Source: Cyanobium sp. AMD-g
GTDB lineage: Bacteria > Cyanobacteriota > Cyanobacteriia > PCC-6307 > Cyanobiaceae
NCBI RefSeq assembly: GCF_024346395.1
Contig: NZ_JAGQCW010000001.1
Location: 992,001-1,056,000, forward strand
DNA: 64,000 bases
Reading direction: 5' to 3'
The translations under genes and the position numbers were made by a program. The notes under the pieces are model-generated. The model was given only the letters and a program-made list of their open reading frames with translations. It searched no databases and had not been told where the DNA came from. Positions 46,349 to 57,534 of the stretch are shown in pieces (the first letter of the stretch is position 1; each line of letters begins with the position of its first letter).

Positions 46349-47249
46349 TGGCCGCCTGGCGGGCTTTGTTGTAGTCGAGGGTGAGCGTCTTGGCGAGTGC
46401 CTTGGCGTTGTCGCTGGCGTTGTTCATGGCCGTCATCCGGCTGGCCAGTTCGCTGGCGGCCGCTTCCTGGAGGGAGCGCAGCAGCTGGTTGGCCAGATAG
46501 AGGGGCAGCAGGGCATTGAGCAATTGCTCGGGGCTCTGCTCGAACACGAAGTCGGGCTGAAGGGCCGGCTCAGCATTCTCCACCTTGCCCACCTCCACGC
46601 CAAGGCGGCCGTCGCGGGTGATGAGACGGAAGATCTCGTCATCCGAGCTGGCAATGCCCTGGGGGTCGAGGGGCAGCAGGGTCTGGACGACCGGCTGGGA
46701 GCTCACCAGGTTGATGAAGCGGGTGAAGACGATCTCCACCCGATCGGTGCTGGCCGAAAGGAACTCGGCGAGCACTTCGTTGGAGATTTCGTTCGCCTCC
46801 TGAGAGGTGGGCACCTGCTCCAGGCCGGTGAAGGTGGCCCGGATCGGGTAGGAGCGGTTGGTGAAATAGGTGATGGCCTTGCGGCCCATCAGCACCATGT
46901 CCACCGCAAAGCCCTGACCCTTGAGTTCAGCGAAGCGCTGCTCGGCGCGGCGGATGACGTTGGCGTTGTAGCCGCCGCAAAGGCCCCGGTCACCGGTGAC
47001 CACCAGCAGCGTGATGGTGCCCACCGGGCGGCGCTCGGCCAGCAGGGGGGAATCGGCCCCCTCGAAGCCCATGCGGGATTCAAGGTTCTGCAGCACCCGG
47101 GCCAGGCGATCGGCGAAGGGGCGGGTGCGCAGCACCTGCTCCTGGGCACGACGCACCTTGGCGGCGGCCACCAGCCGCATGGCTTCGGTGATTTTGCGTG
47201 TGTTCTTGACCGAACTGATCCGGTCGCGGATTGCCTTGAGATTGGCCAT
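46299..47249 (-). CDS. atpG: ATP synthase F1 gamma subunit
   Basis: 316 residues. [21 protein letters not shown] at the N-terminus and [20 protein letters not shown] at the C-terminus are the coiled-coil shaft. The cyanobacterial/chloroplast insert is present mid-protein ([20 protein letters not shown]) but lacks the regulatory Cys pair of plants, as in other cyanobacteria. It is the central rotor of F1. The cyanobacterial name is atpC. It follows atpA by 13 nt and is the last gene of the operon. Confidence 0.96.
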   Translation of the reverse strand: MANLKAIRDRISSVKNTRKITEAMRLVAAAKVRRAQEQVLRTRPFADRLARVLQNLESRMGFEGADSPLLAERRPVGTITLLVVTGDRGLCGGYNANVIRRAEQRFAELKGQGFAVDMVLMGRKAITYFTNRSYPIRATFTGLEQVPTSQEANEISNEVLAEFLSASTDRVEIVFTRFINLVSSQPVVQTLLPLDPQGIASSDDEIFRLITRDGRLGVEVGKVENAEPALQPDFVFEQSPEQLLNALLPLYLANQLLRSLQEAAASELASRMTAMNNASDNAKALAKTLTLDYNKARQAAITQEILEVVGGAAAMG

Positions 47250-47262
47250 GGGTGGAGAGTCC

Positions 47263-48780
47263 TCAGGCGGCAGCCAGCATCGAGGAGGTGACCTCGCGGA
47301 TGGCCTCCTTGAGCATGGCTTCGGATTCGTCGCTCAGCACCTTGTCGGTCTGAACCTTGCTGATGTACTCGGGCTTGCTGCTCTTGAGGTACTCACGCAG
47401 TTCGCGGGCGAACTGGGGCACCAGCTCCACGGGCACATCGTCGATCAGACCCTTGACGCCCGCATACACCACCGCCACCTGCTCAGCCAGGATCAGGGGG
47501 CTGAACTGGGGCTGCTTGAGCAGCTCACGCAGACGCTTGCCCCGGGCCAGCTGGGCCTGCGTTGCGGCATCGAGGTCGGAGGCGAACTGGGAGAAGGCGG
47601 CCAGTTCGTCGAACTGGGCCAGCTCCAGCTTCAGGGTGCCGGCGATCTTCTTGATGGCCTTGGTCTGGGCCGCGCCACCCACCCGGCTCACCGAGATGCC
47701 CACGTTGATGGCGGGCCGCAGGCCGGAGTTGAACAGGTCGGAGCTGAGGAACACCTGGCCGTCGGTGATCGAAATCACGTTGGTGGGGATATAGGCCGAG
47801 ACGTCACCGGCCTGGGTCTCGATGATCGGCAGGGCGGTCATGCTGCCCTTGCCCATGGCGTCGGAGAGCTTGGCGGCCCGCTCCAGCAGGCGGCTGTGGC
47901 AGTAGAAGACGTCGCCGGGGTAGGCCTCACGACCGGGGGGACGGCGCAGCAGCAGGGACATCTGGCGGTAGGCCTGGGCCTGCTTGGTGAGGTCGTCGTA
48001 CACCACCAGGGTGGCCTTGCCCTTGTACATGAAGGACTCGGCGATGGCCGCGCCGGTGTAGGGGGCCAGGTACTGGAGGGCGGCCGCCTCCGAGGCGCTG
48101 GCTGCCACCACAACGGTGTAGTCGAGGGCGCCGCGCTCGCGCAGCACTTCCACCACGTTGGCCACCGAGGCGTTCTTCTGGCCGATGGCCACGTAGACGC
48201 AGACGACGTCCTCACCTTTCTGGTTGAGGATCGTGTCGATGCAGATGGCGGTCTTGCCGGTCTGGCGGTCGCCGATGATCAGCTCCCGCTGGCCGCGGCC
48301 GATGGGGATCATGGCGTCGATCGCCGTGATGCCGGTCTGCATCGGTTCATGCACCGACTTGCGCTGGATGATGCCGGGCGCCATCGACTCGATCAGGCGC
48401 GTCTCGGAGGTGGGGATCTCACCCTTGCCGTCGATCGGCTGGCCCAGGGCGTTCACCACCCGGCCGAGCATGGCGTCACCCACGGGGACCGCCGCGATGC
48501 GGCCGGTGGCCTTGACGGTGCTGCCTTCCTGAATACCCAGGCCCTCACCCATCAGCACGACGCCGACGTTGTCATCTTCGAGGTTCAGCGCCAGGCCCTC
48601 GGTGCCGTCCTCGAACAGCACCAGCTCGCCGGCCATCACCTGCTCCAGGCCGTAGACCCGGGCGATGCCATCACCGATCTGCAGGACGGTGCCGACGTTG
48701 CTGACAGACACCGACTTGTCATAGTCGGCGATCTGCTTCTTGAGAATGGCGCTGATCTCGTCGGGGCGGATGGAAACCAT
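47263..48780 (-). CDS. atpA: ATP synthase F1 alpha subunit
   Basis: 505 residues, full length. The Walker A motif is [10 protein letters not shown] (near residue 170). [20 protein letters not shown] begins the protein, and the regulatory-nucleotide segment [20 protein letters not shown] is the family signature. It forms the non-catalytic sites of the alpha3beta3 head. It lies between the delta and gamma genes, the typical cyanobacterial order; beta and epsilon are elsewhere. Confidence 0.97.
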   Translation of the reverse strand: MVSIRPDEISAILKKQIADYDKSVSVSNVGTVLQIGDGIARVYGLEQVMAGELVLFEDGTEGLALNLEDDNVGVVLMGEGLGIQEGSTVKATGRIAAVPVGDAMLGRVVNALGQPIDGKGEIPTSETRLIESMAPGIIQRKSVHEPMQTGITAIDAMIPIGRGQRELIIGDRQTGKTAICIDTILNQKGEDVVCVYVAIGQKNASVANVVEVLRERGALDYTVVVAASASEAAALQYLAPYTGAAIAESFMYKGKATLVVYDDLTKQAQAYRQMSLLLRRPPGREAYPGDVFYCHSRLLERAAKLSDAMGKGSMTALPIIETQAGDVSAYIPTNVISITDGQVFLSSDLFNSGLRPAINVGISVSRVGGAAQTKAIKKIAGTLKLELAQFDELAAFSQFASDLDAATQAQLARGKRLRELLKQPQFSPLILAEQVAVVYAGVKGLIDDVPVELVPQFARELREYLKSSKPEYISKVQTDKVLSDESEAMLKEAIREVTSSMLAAA

Positions 48781-48842
48781 GGGTGGGAGTCCCCGGAGGG
48801 GAGGCGATGAAGTGAGAAGAAGAGGGGAAAGGGAGCGAAGCG

Positions 48843-49391
48843 CTAGCTCACGTTGGCGAGCGTCAGGCCGAGGCGCCGCACCTGACCGGCGAGGCTGGCG
48901 TCGATCACCCGGGAGCCGACACTGAGGACGAACCCACCGATCAGGGCAGGATCCACCGCGAGGCTGATCTCCACCTTGTCGGTACCAGCCACGACCTTGG
49001 CCTTCTCGGCGAGCAGGGCCTGCTGGGCGTCGCTCAGGGGGCTGGCGGAGGTCACCGTCGCCAGGGCGATCTGGTTCTGCTCGCGGTAGAGGTCCAGGAG
49101 CCGCTCCAGAACGGCATCGAGGAAGCCGATCCGCTGGCGGTCGGCCAGCAGCTTGAGCAGGTTGAGGAAGGAGGGGGAGATGTCCTTGCCGAAGAGCTTC
49201 TCGAGGGCCGCCTTCTTGCCTTCGATCTCCAGGACCGGGGAGGCCATCGCCTCACGCAGGTCGCTGGAGTCGTGCCAGAGGGACAGGATCGCCCGGGCCT
49301 GGTCGATCACCGCATCGGTGTCCCCGTTGGCGTCGCAGACCTGGAGGAAGGCGTCGGCGTAGGGGGTGGTGATGGTGTTGAGCAGAGGCAT
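48843..49391 (-). CDS. atpH: ATP synthase F1 delta subunit
   Basis: 182 residues. [20 protein letters not shown] and the C-terminal [20 protein letters not shown] match the delta (OSCP-like) family, which connects the peripheral stalk to the top of F1. Its ATG overlaps the last base of the b subunit gene. In cyanobacterial naming it is atpD. Confidence 0.95.
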   Translation of the reverse strand: MPLLNTITTPYADAFLQVCDANGDTDAVIDQARAILSLWHDSSDLREAMASPVLEIEGKKAALEKLFGKDISPSFLNLLKLLADRQRIGFLDAVLERLLDLYREQNQIALATVTSASPLSDAQQALLAEKAKVVAGTDKVEISLAVDPALIGGFVLSVGSRVIDASLAGQVRRLGLTLANVS

Positions 49392-49918
49392 CAGGCGTTC
49401 CCCATCGATTGAATGGACTGATCGATCAGCTGGGCCTGGGTGCTGGCATCGAGGCGGCCGGGCAGGCTGGCGAGGGCCTTGGCGATCGCCATCTCGGCAG
49501 CTTCGCGCTGCAGCAGTTTGCTGACGCGGGAGACCTCCGAATCCAGATCGGACTGGGAGTCCTGCTTGAGCCGCGCCATCTCCTCGACGGTGCGCTTCTC
49601 GTTCTCGAGGCGGATGGCCTCGGCGCGGACCTTGCCGTCGGCGCGGATCTGCTCGGCGCGGGCACGGGCCTCACCCAGGTTGTTCTGGGCAACGGCGAGG
49701 GACGCGGTGGCGACGCTCAGGCGTCCCTCGGCGTCCTTGAGCTCGCCGAGGATGCGCTCGCGGCGACGCTCCAGGATGCCGCCGAGGAAGCCCCGCAGGA
49801 ACCACACCAGACCGGCGATCACGATCGCCAGGTTGATGATGTTGGTCTCGAAAATGTCGAGGTTGAGGCCGAAGGTGCCGTGGCTGGCGAACAGCGACGG
49901 GGGGGTGAAGGTCATCAT
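49391..49918 (-). CDS. atpF: ATP synthase Fo b subunit
   Basis: 175 residues (two consecutive ATG at 49918 and 49915). One membrane segment at about 24-46 ([20 protein letters not shown]) is followed by a long charged coiled coil with [20 protein letters not shown]. It forms the peripheral stalk with b'. The start overlaps the b' stop; the 3' end overlaps delta by one base. Confidence 0.95.
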   Translation of the reverse strand: MMTFTPPSLFASHGTFGLNLDIFETNIINLAIVIAGLVWFLRGFLGGILERRRERILGELKDAEGRLSVATASLAVAQNNLGEARARAEQIRADGKVRAEAIRLENEKRTVEEMARLKQDSQSDLDSEVSRVSKLLQREAAEMAIAKALASLPGRLDASTQAQLIDQSIQSMGNA

Positions 49919-50397
49919 GAGGCGGGCAGAAGACGGTCGACGATGAGGTCGGCGAGCCTGTCGGCATCGGCCTCAAGAAGGCTCAGGGCATCGGCCCGCT
50001 GGCCATCGATCTTGCTGCGGGCGCTTTCGCGACTGGCGATGGCTTCGGCCTGGGCCACCGCCATGGCCTCGCGGTAGAGGCGGTCGGAATCCTGCTCGGC
50101 CTCGAGGATCACTTTCTGGGCTTCGAGCCTGGCTCCCTTCAGTTGCTCCTTGAGGTCGGCCTCGAGGCGCACGGTCTGGGCGATCTTCTCCTTGGCCTGG
50201 GTACGGCTGGTGGTGATGTACCCCTCACGGTCCTCCACGGCCTTACCGACCGGTCGGAAGAAAAGGCTGTTGAGGATGAAGGTGAGGAGGACCACCTGCA
50301 GCGCCATGAGCGGCAGGGTGGCATCGAGGTCGAACAGACCTCCCTCGGGCGACCCTGCGGTCGCACCTGCCTCGGCAAGCAGAAGCCAGCTGGTCAT
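49915..50397 (-). CDS. ATP synthase Fo b' subunit
   Basis: 160 residues, the photosynthetic-type second b subunit. Its membrane segment ([20 protein letters not shown]) is followed by a charged coiled coil ([20 protein letters not shown]). Heterodimeric b/b' peripheral stalks are found in cyanobacteria and chloroplasts. It lies between the c and b genes, overlapping b by 1-4 nt. The cyanobacterial name is atpG (b'). Confidence 0.95.
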   Translation of the reverse strand: MTSWLLLAEAGATAGSPEGGLFDLDATLPLMALQVVLLTFILNSLFFRPVGKAVEDREGYITTSRTQAKEKIAQTVRLEADLKEQLKGARLEAQKVILEAEQDSDRLYREAMAVAQAEAIASRESARSKIDGQRADALSLLEADADRLADLIVDRLLPAS

Positions 50398-50497
50398 GGG
50401 GCAATAAGGCGGGCGGTGGTAGAGGCGTGGATGGAGCCGGGGGTGGAGAAGGGCCGCGACGAACGTGCGGCCCGCTCATCCCCGCGACGGCCTCCGA

Positions 50498-51626
<1,129 letters not shown>

Positions 51627-51652
51627 CGGGGATAGGACCTGGCGGAACGTCT

Positions 51653-51694
51653 GGGCCGCCGGAGCGGCTGAAGAGGGCCGCCGGAGCGGCTGAA
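51653..51694 (-). repeat. Tandem 20-bp direct repeat of a small hairpin
   Basis: Two exact copies of a 20-bp unit occupy 51653-51672 and 51675-51694, separated by two bases. Each unit contains the inverted repeat GCCGC-CGGA-GCGGC, so the minus-strand RNA would form two identical adjacent stem-loops. They lie in the 75-nt gap between atp1 and atpB, 8 nt after the atp1 stop. No T-run follows, so they are not ordinary terminators. Confidence 0.75.
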
Positions 51695-51701
51695 ACAGGT
51701 A

Positions 51702-52175
51702 TCAGGTGTCGAGGACGGCCTGAACGATCAAGGCGGGCTTGTAGAGGAGGAATCCCACCAGGGCCGGCAGGATCTCGACAACGGGGAGCCTGGCGGCCGC
51801 GAGTACCAGCACCACAGGCACCAGCAGCTGGGCCTTGCCCACCCCCTTGGTTTCGACGCCGAAGCGGGTGACGCTGCGGGCCAGGAGGCGGAGGTACAGG
51901 AGACCCGCCAGGGCTCCCACCAGCAGGCTGAAAGCGGTGGGAAGGTCGAACCACAGGGCCGTGAGGGGCACCGCCAGGGCGGTGGCACAGATCGTGGAAA
52001 GAAGCATCCGGCGCTGCAGCCGCAGGTAACCATCCATGCCGTTGTTCACCGACGACGAAGCGTCGGCGTCTTCAGGCAGGGGAGGGGCTTCGTTGGTCGG
52101 ATGACCTGCGACCTCTTCGGCCGACGTCTCCGCGGGGGGAGCGGCATCCGGAGAGGGGGTCAGGGCAGCCTGCAA
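51702..52175 (-). CDS. atp1: ATP synthase protein I-like subunit
   Basis: Up to 157 residues from a TTG start at 52175; an internal ATG at 52037 would give a 111-residue form. The first ~45 residues are acidic and disordered. Four hydrophobic segments follow (MLLSTICATALAVPLTALWF; AFSLLVGALAGLLYLRLLAR; LLVPVVLVLAAARLPVVEIL; LVGFLLYKPALIVQAV). It is the first gene of the operon, as in other cyanobacteria. The product helps assemble the c ring or transport Mg2+ in related bacteria. The exact start is uncertain. Confidence 0.82.
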   Translation of the reverse strand: MQAALTPSPDAAPPAETSAEEVAGHPTNEAPPLPEDADASSSVNNGMDGYLRLQRRMLLSTICATALAVPLTALWFDLPTAFSLLVGALAGLLYLRLLARSVTRFGVETKGVGKAQLLVPVVLVLAAARLPVVEILPALVGFLLYKPALIVQAVLDT

Positions 52176-52221
52176 CCGTCGAGGCTCTGTCTTGGCGTGC
52201 GGACTTTATCACTCGGCCCGT

Positions 52222-53445
52222 TCAGGCTCTAAGCAACAGAAGCACCTGCTCGGCCAGCAGTCGCCGCACCGCCGCCACACGCTCATCGGGGCCCTGGTCC
52301 AGCGCAAGCGCCCCGATCGGGGTGCCGGCGGGGGCTGCCTCCAGGGCCTCCATCAGGGCGAACTCGGGCTCGGTGATGGTCAGGGGCCGCAGCTCCGGCC
52401 CCAGCAAGGCGGTGGACGGCCAGCCCCACAGACAGCGGTTGCGCTCGCCGCCGGCCGCCAGCAGGGCCGCATCGCTCCACGGCTCCGGCACCCCCTCCGC
52501 TGCCCCGTTGCCGTCCTGGCGCCGCAGGAAGAACTCGAAATGGCTGATGTCGGGATCGAGGCTCTCCACCAGGGCCCACTGCTGCGCCGGCGGCAGGGCC
52601 TGGGCCCGCTCCAGCAGTTCCCCCTGCAGCAAGCGGGCCGGATCCCAGACCTCCGGATTGGAGAAACCGGCAAAACGGACCCCGGGCTGATCGACGAAAC
52701 GGAACAGGCGCTCCAGGTCGTAGCTGGTCTCCTGGGGGTGGAGGTACATGTCGGCGAAGTTGGCATCGGCGGCGGTGTCGAGGGCCCAGCGCTGCTCGTG
52801 GTGCCGCCGCAGGCGGTTGGTCTCGGGGAGGGTGGTGAACAGTTCGCGCCCCAGCCGCAGGCCCGCCGGCCCGGTGCCGACCCCCATCAGGGCCAGGGCC
52901 CGCTGGGCGCGGTGAATCTCCCAGCGGCCGCCATCGGCATACAGAAAGAGGTGCAGCAGTCCCCCCGGCCGCAGCAGGGGGACCAGGGCGCGCAGACCCA
53001 GCTCGGGTTGGTCGAGGTGATGCAGCACCCCCACCGAGTTGATGTAATCAAAGGGTCCCTCCCCCGCCAGATCGAGCAGGCTGCGCTGCTCGATGCGCAG
53101 CTCCGCCACCCGGGCGGCGGCCCCGGAGCGGCCGGTGCGCTCCCGGGCCACCCCCAGGGCACCGGCGCTGATGTCCACCGCCAGCACGGCGGCCCCCGGA
53201 TTGAGATGGCAGAGGTAATCGGTGCTCACCCCAGTGCCGCAGCCGGCATCGAGGATCCGCCAGGGGCGCGGCCCCGGTGGCAGGGCCCCGTCCACGGCCG
53301 CCACGACGCTGTCCACGCACCAACGCCAGTTGTATCCAGGCGGCGGGCCGTCCTGGAGAGGATCCCCGGGATAGGGGAAACGGTCGTAGAAGGCGCTCAC
53401 CACCGGCGTGGCGGCATCCAGCGGGGCCTCCGGGGGGTGATCCAT
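52222..53445 (-). CDS. SAM-dependent methyltransferase
   Basis: 407 residues from the ATG at 53445; a start at 53526 would add 27 residues and intrude into the apcE upstream region. Class I methyltransferase: VSAFYDRFPYPGDPLQD, ILDAGCGTGVSTDYLCHLNP (motif I), VLAVDISAGAL, YINSVGVLHHLDQPELGLRA and LRPGGLLHLFLYA. The C-terminal ~170 residues resemble nothing I know. FPYP-type N-termini occur in tRNA- or small-molecule methyltransferases, but the substrate is unclear. It is divergent from apcE. Confidence 0.82.
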   Translation of the reverse strand: MDHPPEAPLDAATPVVSAFYDRFPYPGDPLQDGPPPGYNWRWCVDSVVAAVDGALPPGPRPWRILDAGCGTGVSTDYLCHLNPGAAVLAVDISAGALGVARERTGRSGAAARVAELRIEQRSLLDLAGEGPFDYINSVGVLHHLDQPELGLRALVPLLRPGGLLHLFLYADGGRWEIHRAQRALALMGVGTGPAGLRLGRELFTTLPETNRLRRHHEQRWALDTAADANFADMYLHPQETSYDLERLFRFVDQPGVRFAGFSNPEVWDPARLLQGELLERAQALPPAQQWALVESLDPDISHFEFFLRRQDGNGAAEGVPEPWSDAALLAAGGERNRCLWGWPSTALLGPELRPLTITEPEFALMEALEAAPAGTPIGALALDQGPDERVAAVRRLLAEQVLLLLRA

Positions 53446-53594
53446 CAGTGCCTTGGTGCAGGGTCCGGCAGCATTCCACGGCCCCGGCCGCCGTTCAGCC
53501 TGAGCCCCGGGGAAGGCTGCAAACATTTGTTCATCCGCCGCCGGGGGGCCAGGGGGGCAGCCGTAACGTGACCCAGCCCGGCTCGCTCTCGTTC
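53446..53594. promoter_or_regulatory. Divergent intergenic region upstream of apcE
   Basis: 149 nt between the methyltransferase start and apcE. It should contain the apcE promoter, expected to be strong in this organism, and the methyltransferase promoter. I see no clear -35/-10 match in this GC-rich stretch. A CATTTG/AACATTTG patch near 53521-53528 is the most AT-rich part. Confidence 0.35.
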
Positions 53595-56500
53595 ATGACC
53601 GTGACCGCCAGCAGCGGCAGCACCAGGGTCGCCCCCCAGCGCTACGACACCCTGCCGCTCTCCAGCGTCCGGAAGGCGGAGCAGCAGGACCGTTTCCCCG
53701 ACGGCGGCGAACTGGACGCCCTGACCACCTTCTTCCGCAGCGGCCAGATCCGCGTCGAAGCCGCCCGACGGATCTCCGCCAACGCCGACGCGATCGTGGC
53801 CCGGGCCGCCAACCGCATCTTCACGGGCGGCACCCCCCTCTCCTATCTCGACGCCCCCCTCAGCACCCCCAGCGCTGGACCGGGCGATGGTGTCGCCCTC
53901 GCCGCCGACCAGGCCGCGTTCCAGCGCTCGGTGCGCACCTTCGCCCAGGGCTCCGGGGGCAGTGGCCTGCTCGGCCGCATCCTCGAGGGCGTCCAGGCCG
54001 ACGCCGACGTGCGGGTCGTGCTGCCCAGCGGCTTCAACCCCATTTCGGTGGCGATCTACGGCAACGCCCGCATGCGCAAGTCGCTGCGGGACATGGCCTG
54101 GTTCCTGCGCTACGTGGGCTACGCGGTGATCGCCGGCGATCCCAGCATCCTGGCGGTGAACACCCGCGGCCTTCGCGATGTGCTTGAGAAGGCCTGCTCC
54201 CTGTCCGCCACCAACGTGGCCCTGCAGGAGATGCGCGCCGCCGCTGCCAGTCTTTTCAAAGGCGAGCCGGAATCCCGCCAGCTGGTGATCGACTGCTTCA
54301 ACGTGCTCCTCAAGGAGCTTGAGGTGGCCACCCCCTCCACCCGGGCCCGCCTCGGCAGCCCCGTCACCCAGGGCCTGCAGCTGCCGGCCACCTATGCCCT
54401 CGCCGCCGAAGGCGCCCAGCGCTTCGTGATGCGGCCACGTCTTTCCGGCGCGGAGAAGGCCGAGATCATCCGGGCCGCCTACCGCCAGGTGTTCGAGCGG
54501 GACATCGTCAAGGGCTACTCCCAGGTCGTCTGCCCGGTGGAGGCCACCCAGGTGCGCCAGGGCCAGCTCTCGATGCGGGAGTTCATCCGCGCCCTCGGCC
54601 GCAGCAAGGTGTACCAGCGGCAGTTCTATGGCCGCTTCTCCAACAGCCGGGTGGTGGAGCTGGCCTTCCGCCACTTCCTCGGCCGCGGTGTGAGCTCGAT
54701 CGAAGAGTTCCGCCAGTACTTCGCCATCGTCAGCGCCAAGGGCCTGGGCGGCCTCGTTGACGCCCTGGTCAACGGCATGGAGTACGCCCGGGTCTTCGGT
54801 GAGGAAACGGTTCCCTATCTTCGCGACATCGGCGAGGAAGCCCAGGAGAGCGCCGGCTGGGGGTCCAACCGCAACCTCTTCCGCTTCAGCGCCCCGTTCG
54901 AAGGTGCGCCCCAGTACATCACCCTCTACGCGTCCTACCGCCAGCCGCTCGCCGACCAGCACCCCTACGGCGGCGGCAATGACCCCCTGGCCCTCACCTA
55001 CGGGGCGATCTTCCCCTCCAGCACAGCTTCGGTGGCCACCCGCCCGGCGCCCTTCAGCTACGACAGCCGTCGGATCCTGATCGGCAACGGCATGGCCCAG
55101 CCCGGGCCCATGGACAGCGCCCAGTTCCGCAAGGCCACCCCACGCCGGGTGGGCCCGAAGGTGGTGCGTCTGCGCCAGATCGCCACCGGCGGCAGCTCCA
55201 CCCCCCGCCGGGGCGGCCAGCCCAGCATCCGCGGCACCGAATCCAGCACCCAGGCCGTCATCAATGCGGTCTACGTGCAGGTGCTGGGCACCGCCGGCTA
55301 TGCCGGCGAGCGCAACAAGGTCGAGGAGATCAAACTCGAGAACGGCGATATCAGCCTGCGGGAGTTCGTGCGCCAGGTGGCCCGCTCCAACGCCTTCCGC
55401 CGTCGTTACTGGAGCGGCCTCTACATCACCAAGGCCATCGAGGTGATGCACCGCCGCATTCTCGGCCGGCCCACCTTCGGCCGCTGGGAGATCAACGCCT
55501 ACTTCGACACCGCCGCCCGCAAGGGCTTCTACGGCGTCGTCGACGCCATGCTCGAAGGCCGCGAGTACAACGACTGCTTCGGCGAGGACACGGTCCCCTA
55601 CGAGCGCTTCATCACCCCGGCCGATCGCAACGCTCGCCGGGTGCCCGGCCTGGTGCGGACCCTGGAGACGGTCGCCGACATCACGCCCCTGCAGCGTCCC
55701 ATCGTTCCGGTGGCCCAGGCGCTGCGCACCGTGGGCGACCTGGTGCCCCGCAACCTGACGGACCGACCGAAGGTGCGTGGACAGTGGAAAGCGGATGTGG
55801 CCGGTGGCCAGAGCGCCACGGTGTCTTCCGGCGTCCCCACCGGTCCCCAGACGGTCAAACAGCCTCCGGCCCCCACCCGCAGCTGGAGCCAGTCCCGCTG
55901 GCAGCCCGGCGGCGGTTCCGCCCCGGTCTGGCGCAGTGGTGTCTCCACCGCGGGCGGCAGCAATGGCTATGTGGCCCCCGCCAGCATCGGCATCGCCGGC
56001 AGCTGGAAGGCCACCGTGGGCACCAGCCTGCTGAGTGGCGCCGCCATGGCGCCCGATGGGGCGATGGCCAAGGCCCTGCTGCCCGGCTCTCCCCAGGGCT
56101 TCAACCGCCGCCAGAGCCTGCCGCGTCCCGTGCAACTGCTCCGGGATCCCAGCGAAACCCAGGTCCAGGAGGTGGTGCAGGCGGTCTACCGCCAGCTGCT
56201 CAACCGCGTGCCTTTCGCCGCCGAACGGCAGATGGATCCGGAATCCCAGCTGCGGGATGGCCAGCTCTCGGTGGCCGAGTTCGTCTCCCAGATCGCCGGC
56301 AGTGATCTGTTCCAGCAGCGTCTCCAGCGGATGGCCCCCCTGCGGGCGGCCTCGGCCGCCTACCTGGCCCTGCTCGGCCGTGCCGCCATGCCGGCGGAAG
56401 TGAGCCGATTCCTCGCCACCCGCGCCACCGCCGGCCAGCAGGCCGCAGTGGCCGAACTGCTCAACGCCCGGGAGTACGCCTCGGCCTTCGGCCGGGACAC

Positions 56501-56621
56501 CGTGCCCTATCTTCGCGGCCTGGCCACCGAAGATGGCGTCCCCCTCACCACGGTGAACCGCACGGCCTCCCTGTACGGCGGCAATGGGGGTCTCACCCCC
56601 TCGGTGCGGGGTGCGATCTGA
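53595..56621 (+). CDS. apcE: Phycobilisome core-membrane linker ApcE (L-CM)
   Basis: 1008 residues from the ATG at 53595. Residues ~1-240 form the phycobiliprotein-like domain, with the bilin-binding Cys201 in LEKACSLSATNVAL and the usual loop insertion. Three REP linker domains follow at about 280-410 (EKAEIIRAAYRQVFERDIVK), 547-675 (QAVINAVYVQVLGTAGYAGE) and 852-985 (VQEVVQAVYRQLLNRVPFAA). Arms between them are Pro/Ser/Gly-rich. The number of REPs suggests a tricylindrical core. It anchors the core to the thylakoid and funnels energy to the reaction centres. It heads the apcE-apcA-apcB-apcC cluster. Confidence 0.96.
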   Translation: MTVTASSGSTRVAPQRYDTLPLSSVRKAEQQDRFPDGGELDALTTFFRSGQIRVEAARRISANADAIVARAANRIFTGGTPLSYLDAPLSTPSAGPGDGVALAADQAAFQRSVRTFAQGSGGSGLLGRILEGVQADADVRVVLPSGFNPISVAIYGNARMRKSLRDMAWFLRYVGYAVIAGDPSILAVNTRGLRDVLEKACSLSATNVALQEMRAAAASLFKGEPESRQLVIDCFNVLLKELEVATPSTRARLGSPVTQGLQLPATYALAAEGAQRFVMRPRLSGAEKAEIIRAAYRQVFERDIVKGYSQVVCPVEATQVRQGQLSMREFIRALGRSKVYQRQFYGRFSNSRVVELAFRHFLGRGVSSIEEFRQYFAIVSAKGLGGLVDALVNGMEYARVFGEETVPYLRDIGEEAQESAGWGSNRNLFRFSAPFEGAPQYITLYASYRQPLADQHPYGGGNDPLALTYGAIFPSSTASVATRPAPFSYDSRRILIGNGMAQPGPMDSAQFRKATPRRVGPKVVRLRQIATGGSSTPRRGGQPSIRGTESSTQAVINAVYVQVLGTAGYAGERNKVEEIKLENGDISLREFVRQVARSNAFRRRYWSGLYITKAIEVMHRRILGRPTFGRWEINAYFDTAARKGFYGVVDAMLEGREYNDCFGEDTVPYERFITPADRNARRVPGLVRTLETVADITPLQRPIVPVAQALRTVGDLVPRNLTDRPKVRGQWKADVAGGQSATVSSGVPTGPQTVKQPPAPTRSWSQSRWQPGGGSAPVWRSGVSTAGGSNGYVAPASIGIAGSWKATVGTSLLSGAAMAPDGAMAKALLPGSPQGFNRRQSLPRPVQLLRDPSETQVQEVVQAVYRQLLNRVPFAAERQMDPESQLRDGQLSVAEFVSQIAGSDLFQQRLQRMAPLRAASAAYLALLGRAAMPAEVSRFLATRATAGQQAAVAELLNAREYASAFGRDTVPYLRGLATEDGVPLTTVNRTASLYGGNGGLTPSVRGAI

Positions 56622-57005
56622 TCGCCCCCCACCCGATCGAGGCTCGCCCCTGAAGGCAGCGGATTCCATGCTTTAGCGATCCCCCGGGTCAGCCCCGGGG
56701 GGTTTCTTTTGGCCCGTCTCTACAACGAGACGGGGAGATTGGGCTGCCAATGCGCTTGCGGTGCGTCAGAGGGCGACAACAAGAGATGAACTATTGCTGC
56801 GCTGGAATGGTGTTAAGAACTCCCGTGAAAGCCGTTGCAAGCCAAGGGATCTCGCCAACTCATCCGCCGTGAAGAACTGTTACCGGCCCCCATGGGAGCG
56901 CGGGGCCTTGCCACAGAATGATGCGACGGTCGGCCAAGCCGATCACCCTTACCCACCGGATACCGGTCTCCTTCACGGTGACCGCTTGTTTCGAGGCAGA
57001 ACTGC
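56622..57005. promoter_or_regulatory. Spacer between apcE and apcA: apcE terminator and apcA leader
   Basis: 384 nt. The left part holds the apcE terminator (56681-56710). The remainder is AT-richer and should contain the apcA promoter and a ~200-nt leader. A weak Shine-Dalgarno-like GAGGCAGAA precedes the apcA ATG at 57006. Open frames in this stretch have no coding character. Confidence 0.55.
56681..56710 (+). terminator. Terminator of apcE
   Basis: An 8-bp GC stem (56681-56688 with 56694-56701, CCCCCGGG/CCCGGGGG), a short loop and then TTTCTTTT. It lies 60 nt after the apcE stop. Confidence 0.8.
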
Positions 57006-57491
57006 ATGAGCATCGTCTCCAACTCGATCATCAACGCGGACGCCGAAGCCCGCTACCTCAGCCCTGGCGAACTTGACCAGATCAAGTCGTTCGTGGCAGG
57101 GGGTCAGCGTCGTCTGCGCGTCGCCCAGGTCCTGGCTGAAAGCCGGGAGCGCATCGTGAAGCAGGCCGGAGGCCAGCTTTTCCAGAAGCGCCCCGATCTC
57201 GTTTCCCCCGGCGGCAACGCCTACGGGGAGGAGATGACGGCTTCCTGCCTGCGCGACATGGACTACTACCTGCGCCTGGTCACCTACGGCGTGGTCGCCG
57301 GGGATGTGACCCCGATCGAAGAGATCGGCGTCATCGGGGCCCGCGAGATGTATCGCGCCCTCGGCACCCCCCTCGAAGCCATGGCGGAAGCCGTGCGCGA
57401 GATGAAGACCGCAGCCACAGGGCTCCTCACCGGCTCCGATGCCGAAGAGGCCGGCTTCTACTTCGACTACGTGGTCGGCGCCCTCTCCTGA
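57006..57491 (+). CDS. apcA: Allophycocyanin alpha subunit
   Basis: 161 residues, full length. The phycocyanobilin-binding Cys81 lies in [39 protein letters not shown] and the C-terminus [13 protein letters not shown] are family-typical. It pairs with ApcB to form the (alpha-beta)3 discs of the phycobilisome core. apcB follows after 43 nt, and the apcE-to-apcA spacer holds a terminator, so apcA-apcB-apcC probably has its own promoter. Confidence 0.97.
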   Translation: MSIVSNSIINADAEARYLSPGELDQIKSFVAGGQRRLRVAQVLAESRERIVKQAGGQLFQKRPDLVSPGGNAYGEEMTASCLRDMDYYLRLVTYGVVAGDVTPIEEIGVIGAREMYRALGTPLEAMAEAVREMKTAATGLLTGSDAEEAGFYFDYVVGALS

Positions 57492-57534
57492 GGTTTCACC
57501 TCCCTCCCGTCCATCGCCATCAAACCCAGGATCC

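Noticed and set aside
53445-56669. A 1074-codon open frame on the minus strand opposite apcE
   Set aside because: High third-position GC keeps antisense frames open in this genome. Its composition (Gly/Ala/His/Gln-rich, no domains) is that of a shadow, while apcE on the plus strand has clear domains.
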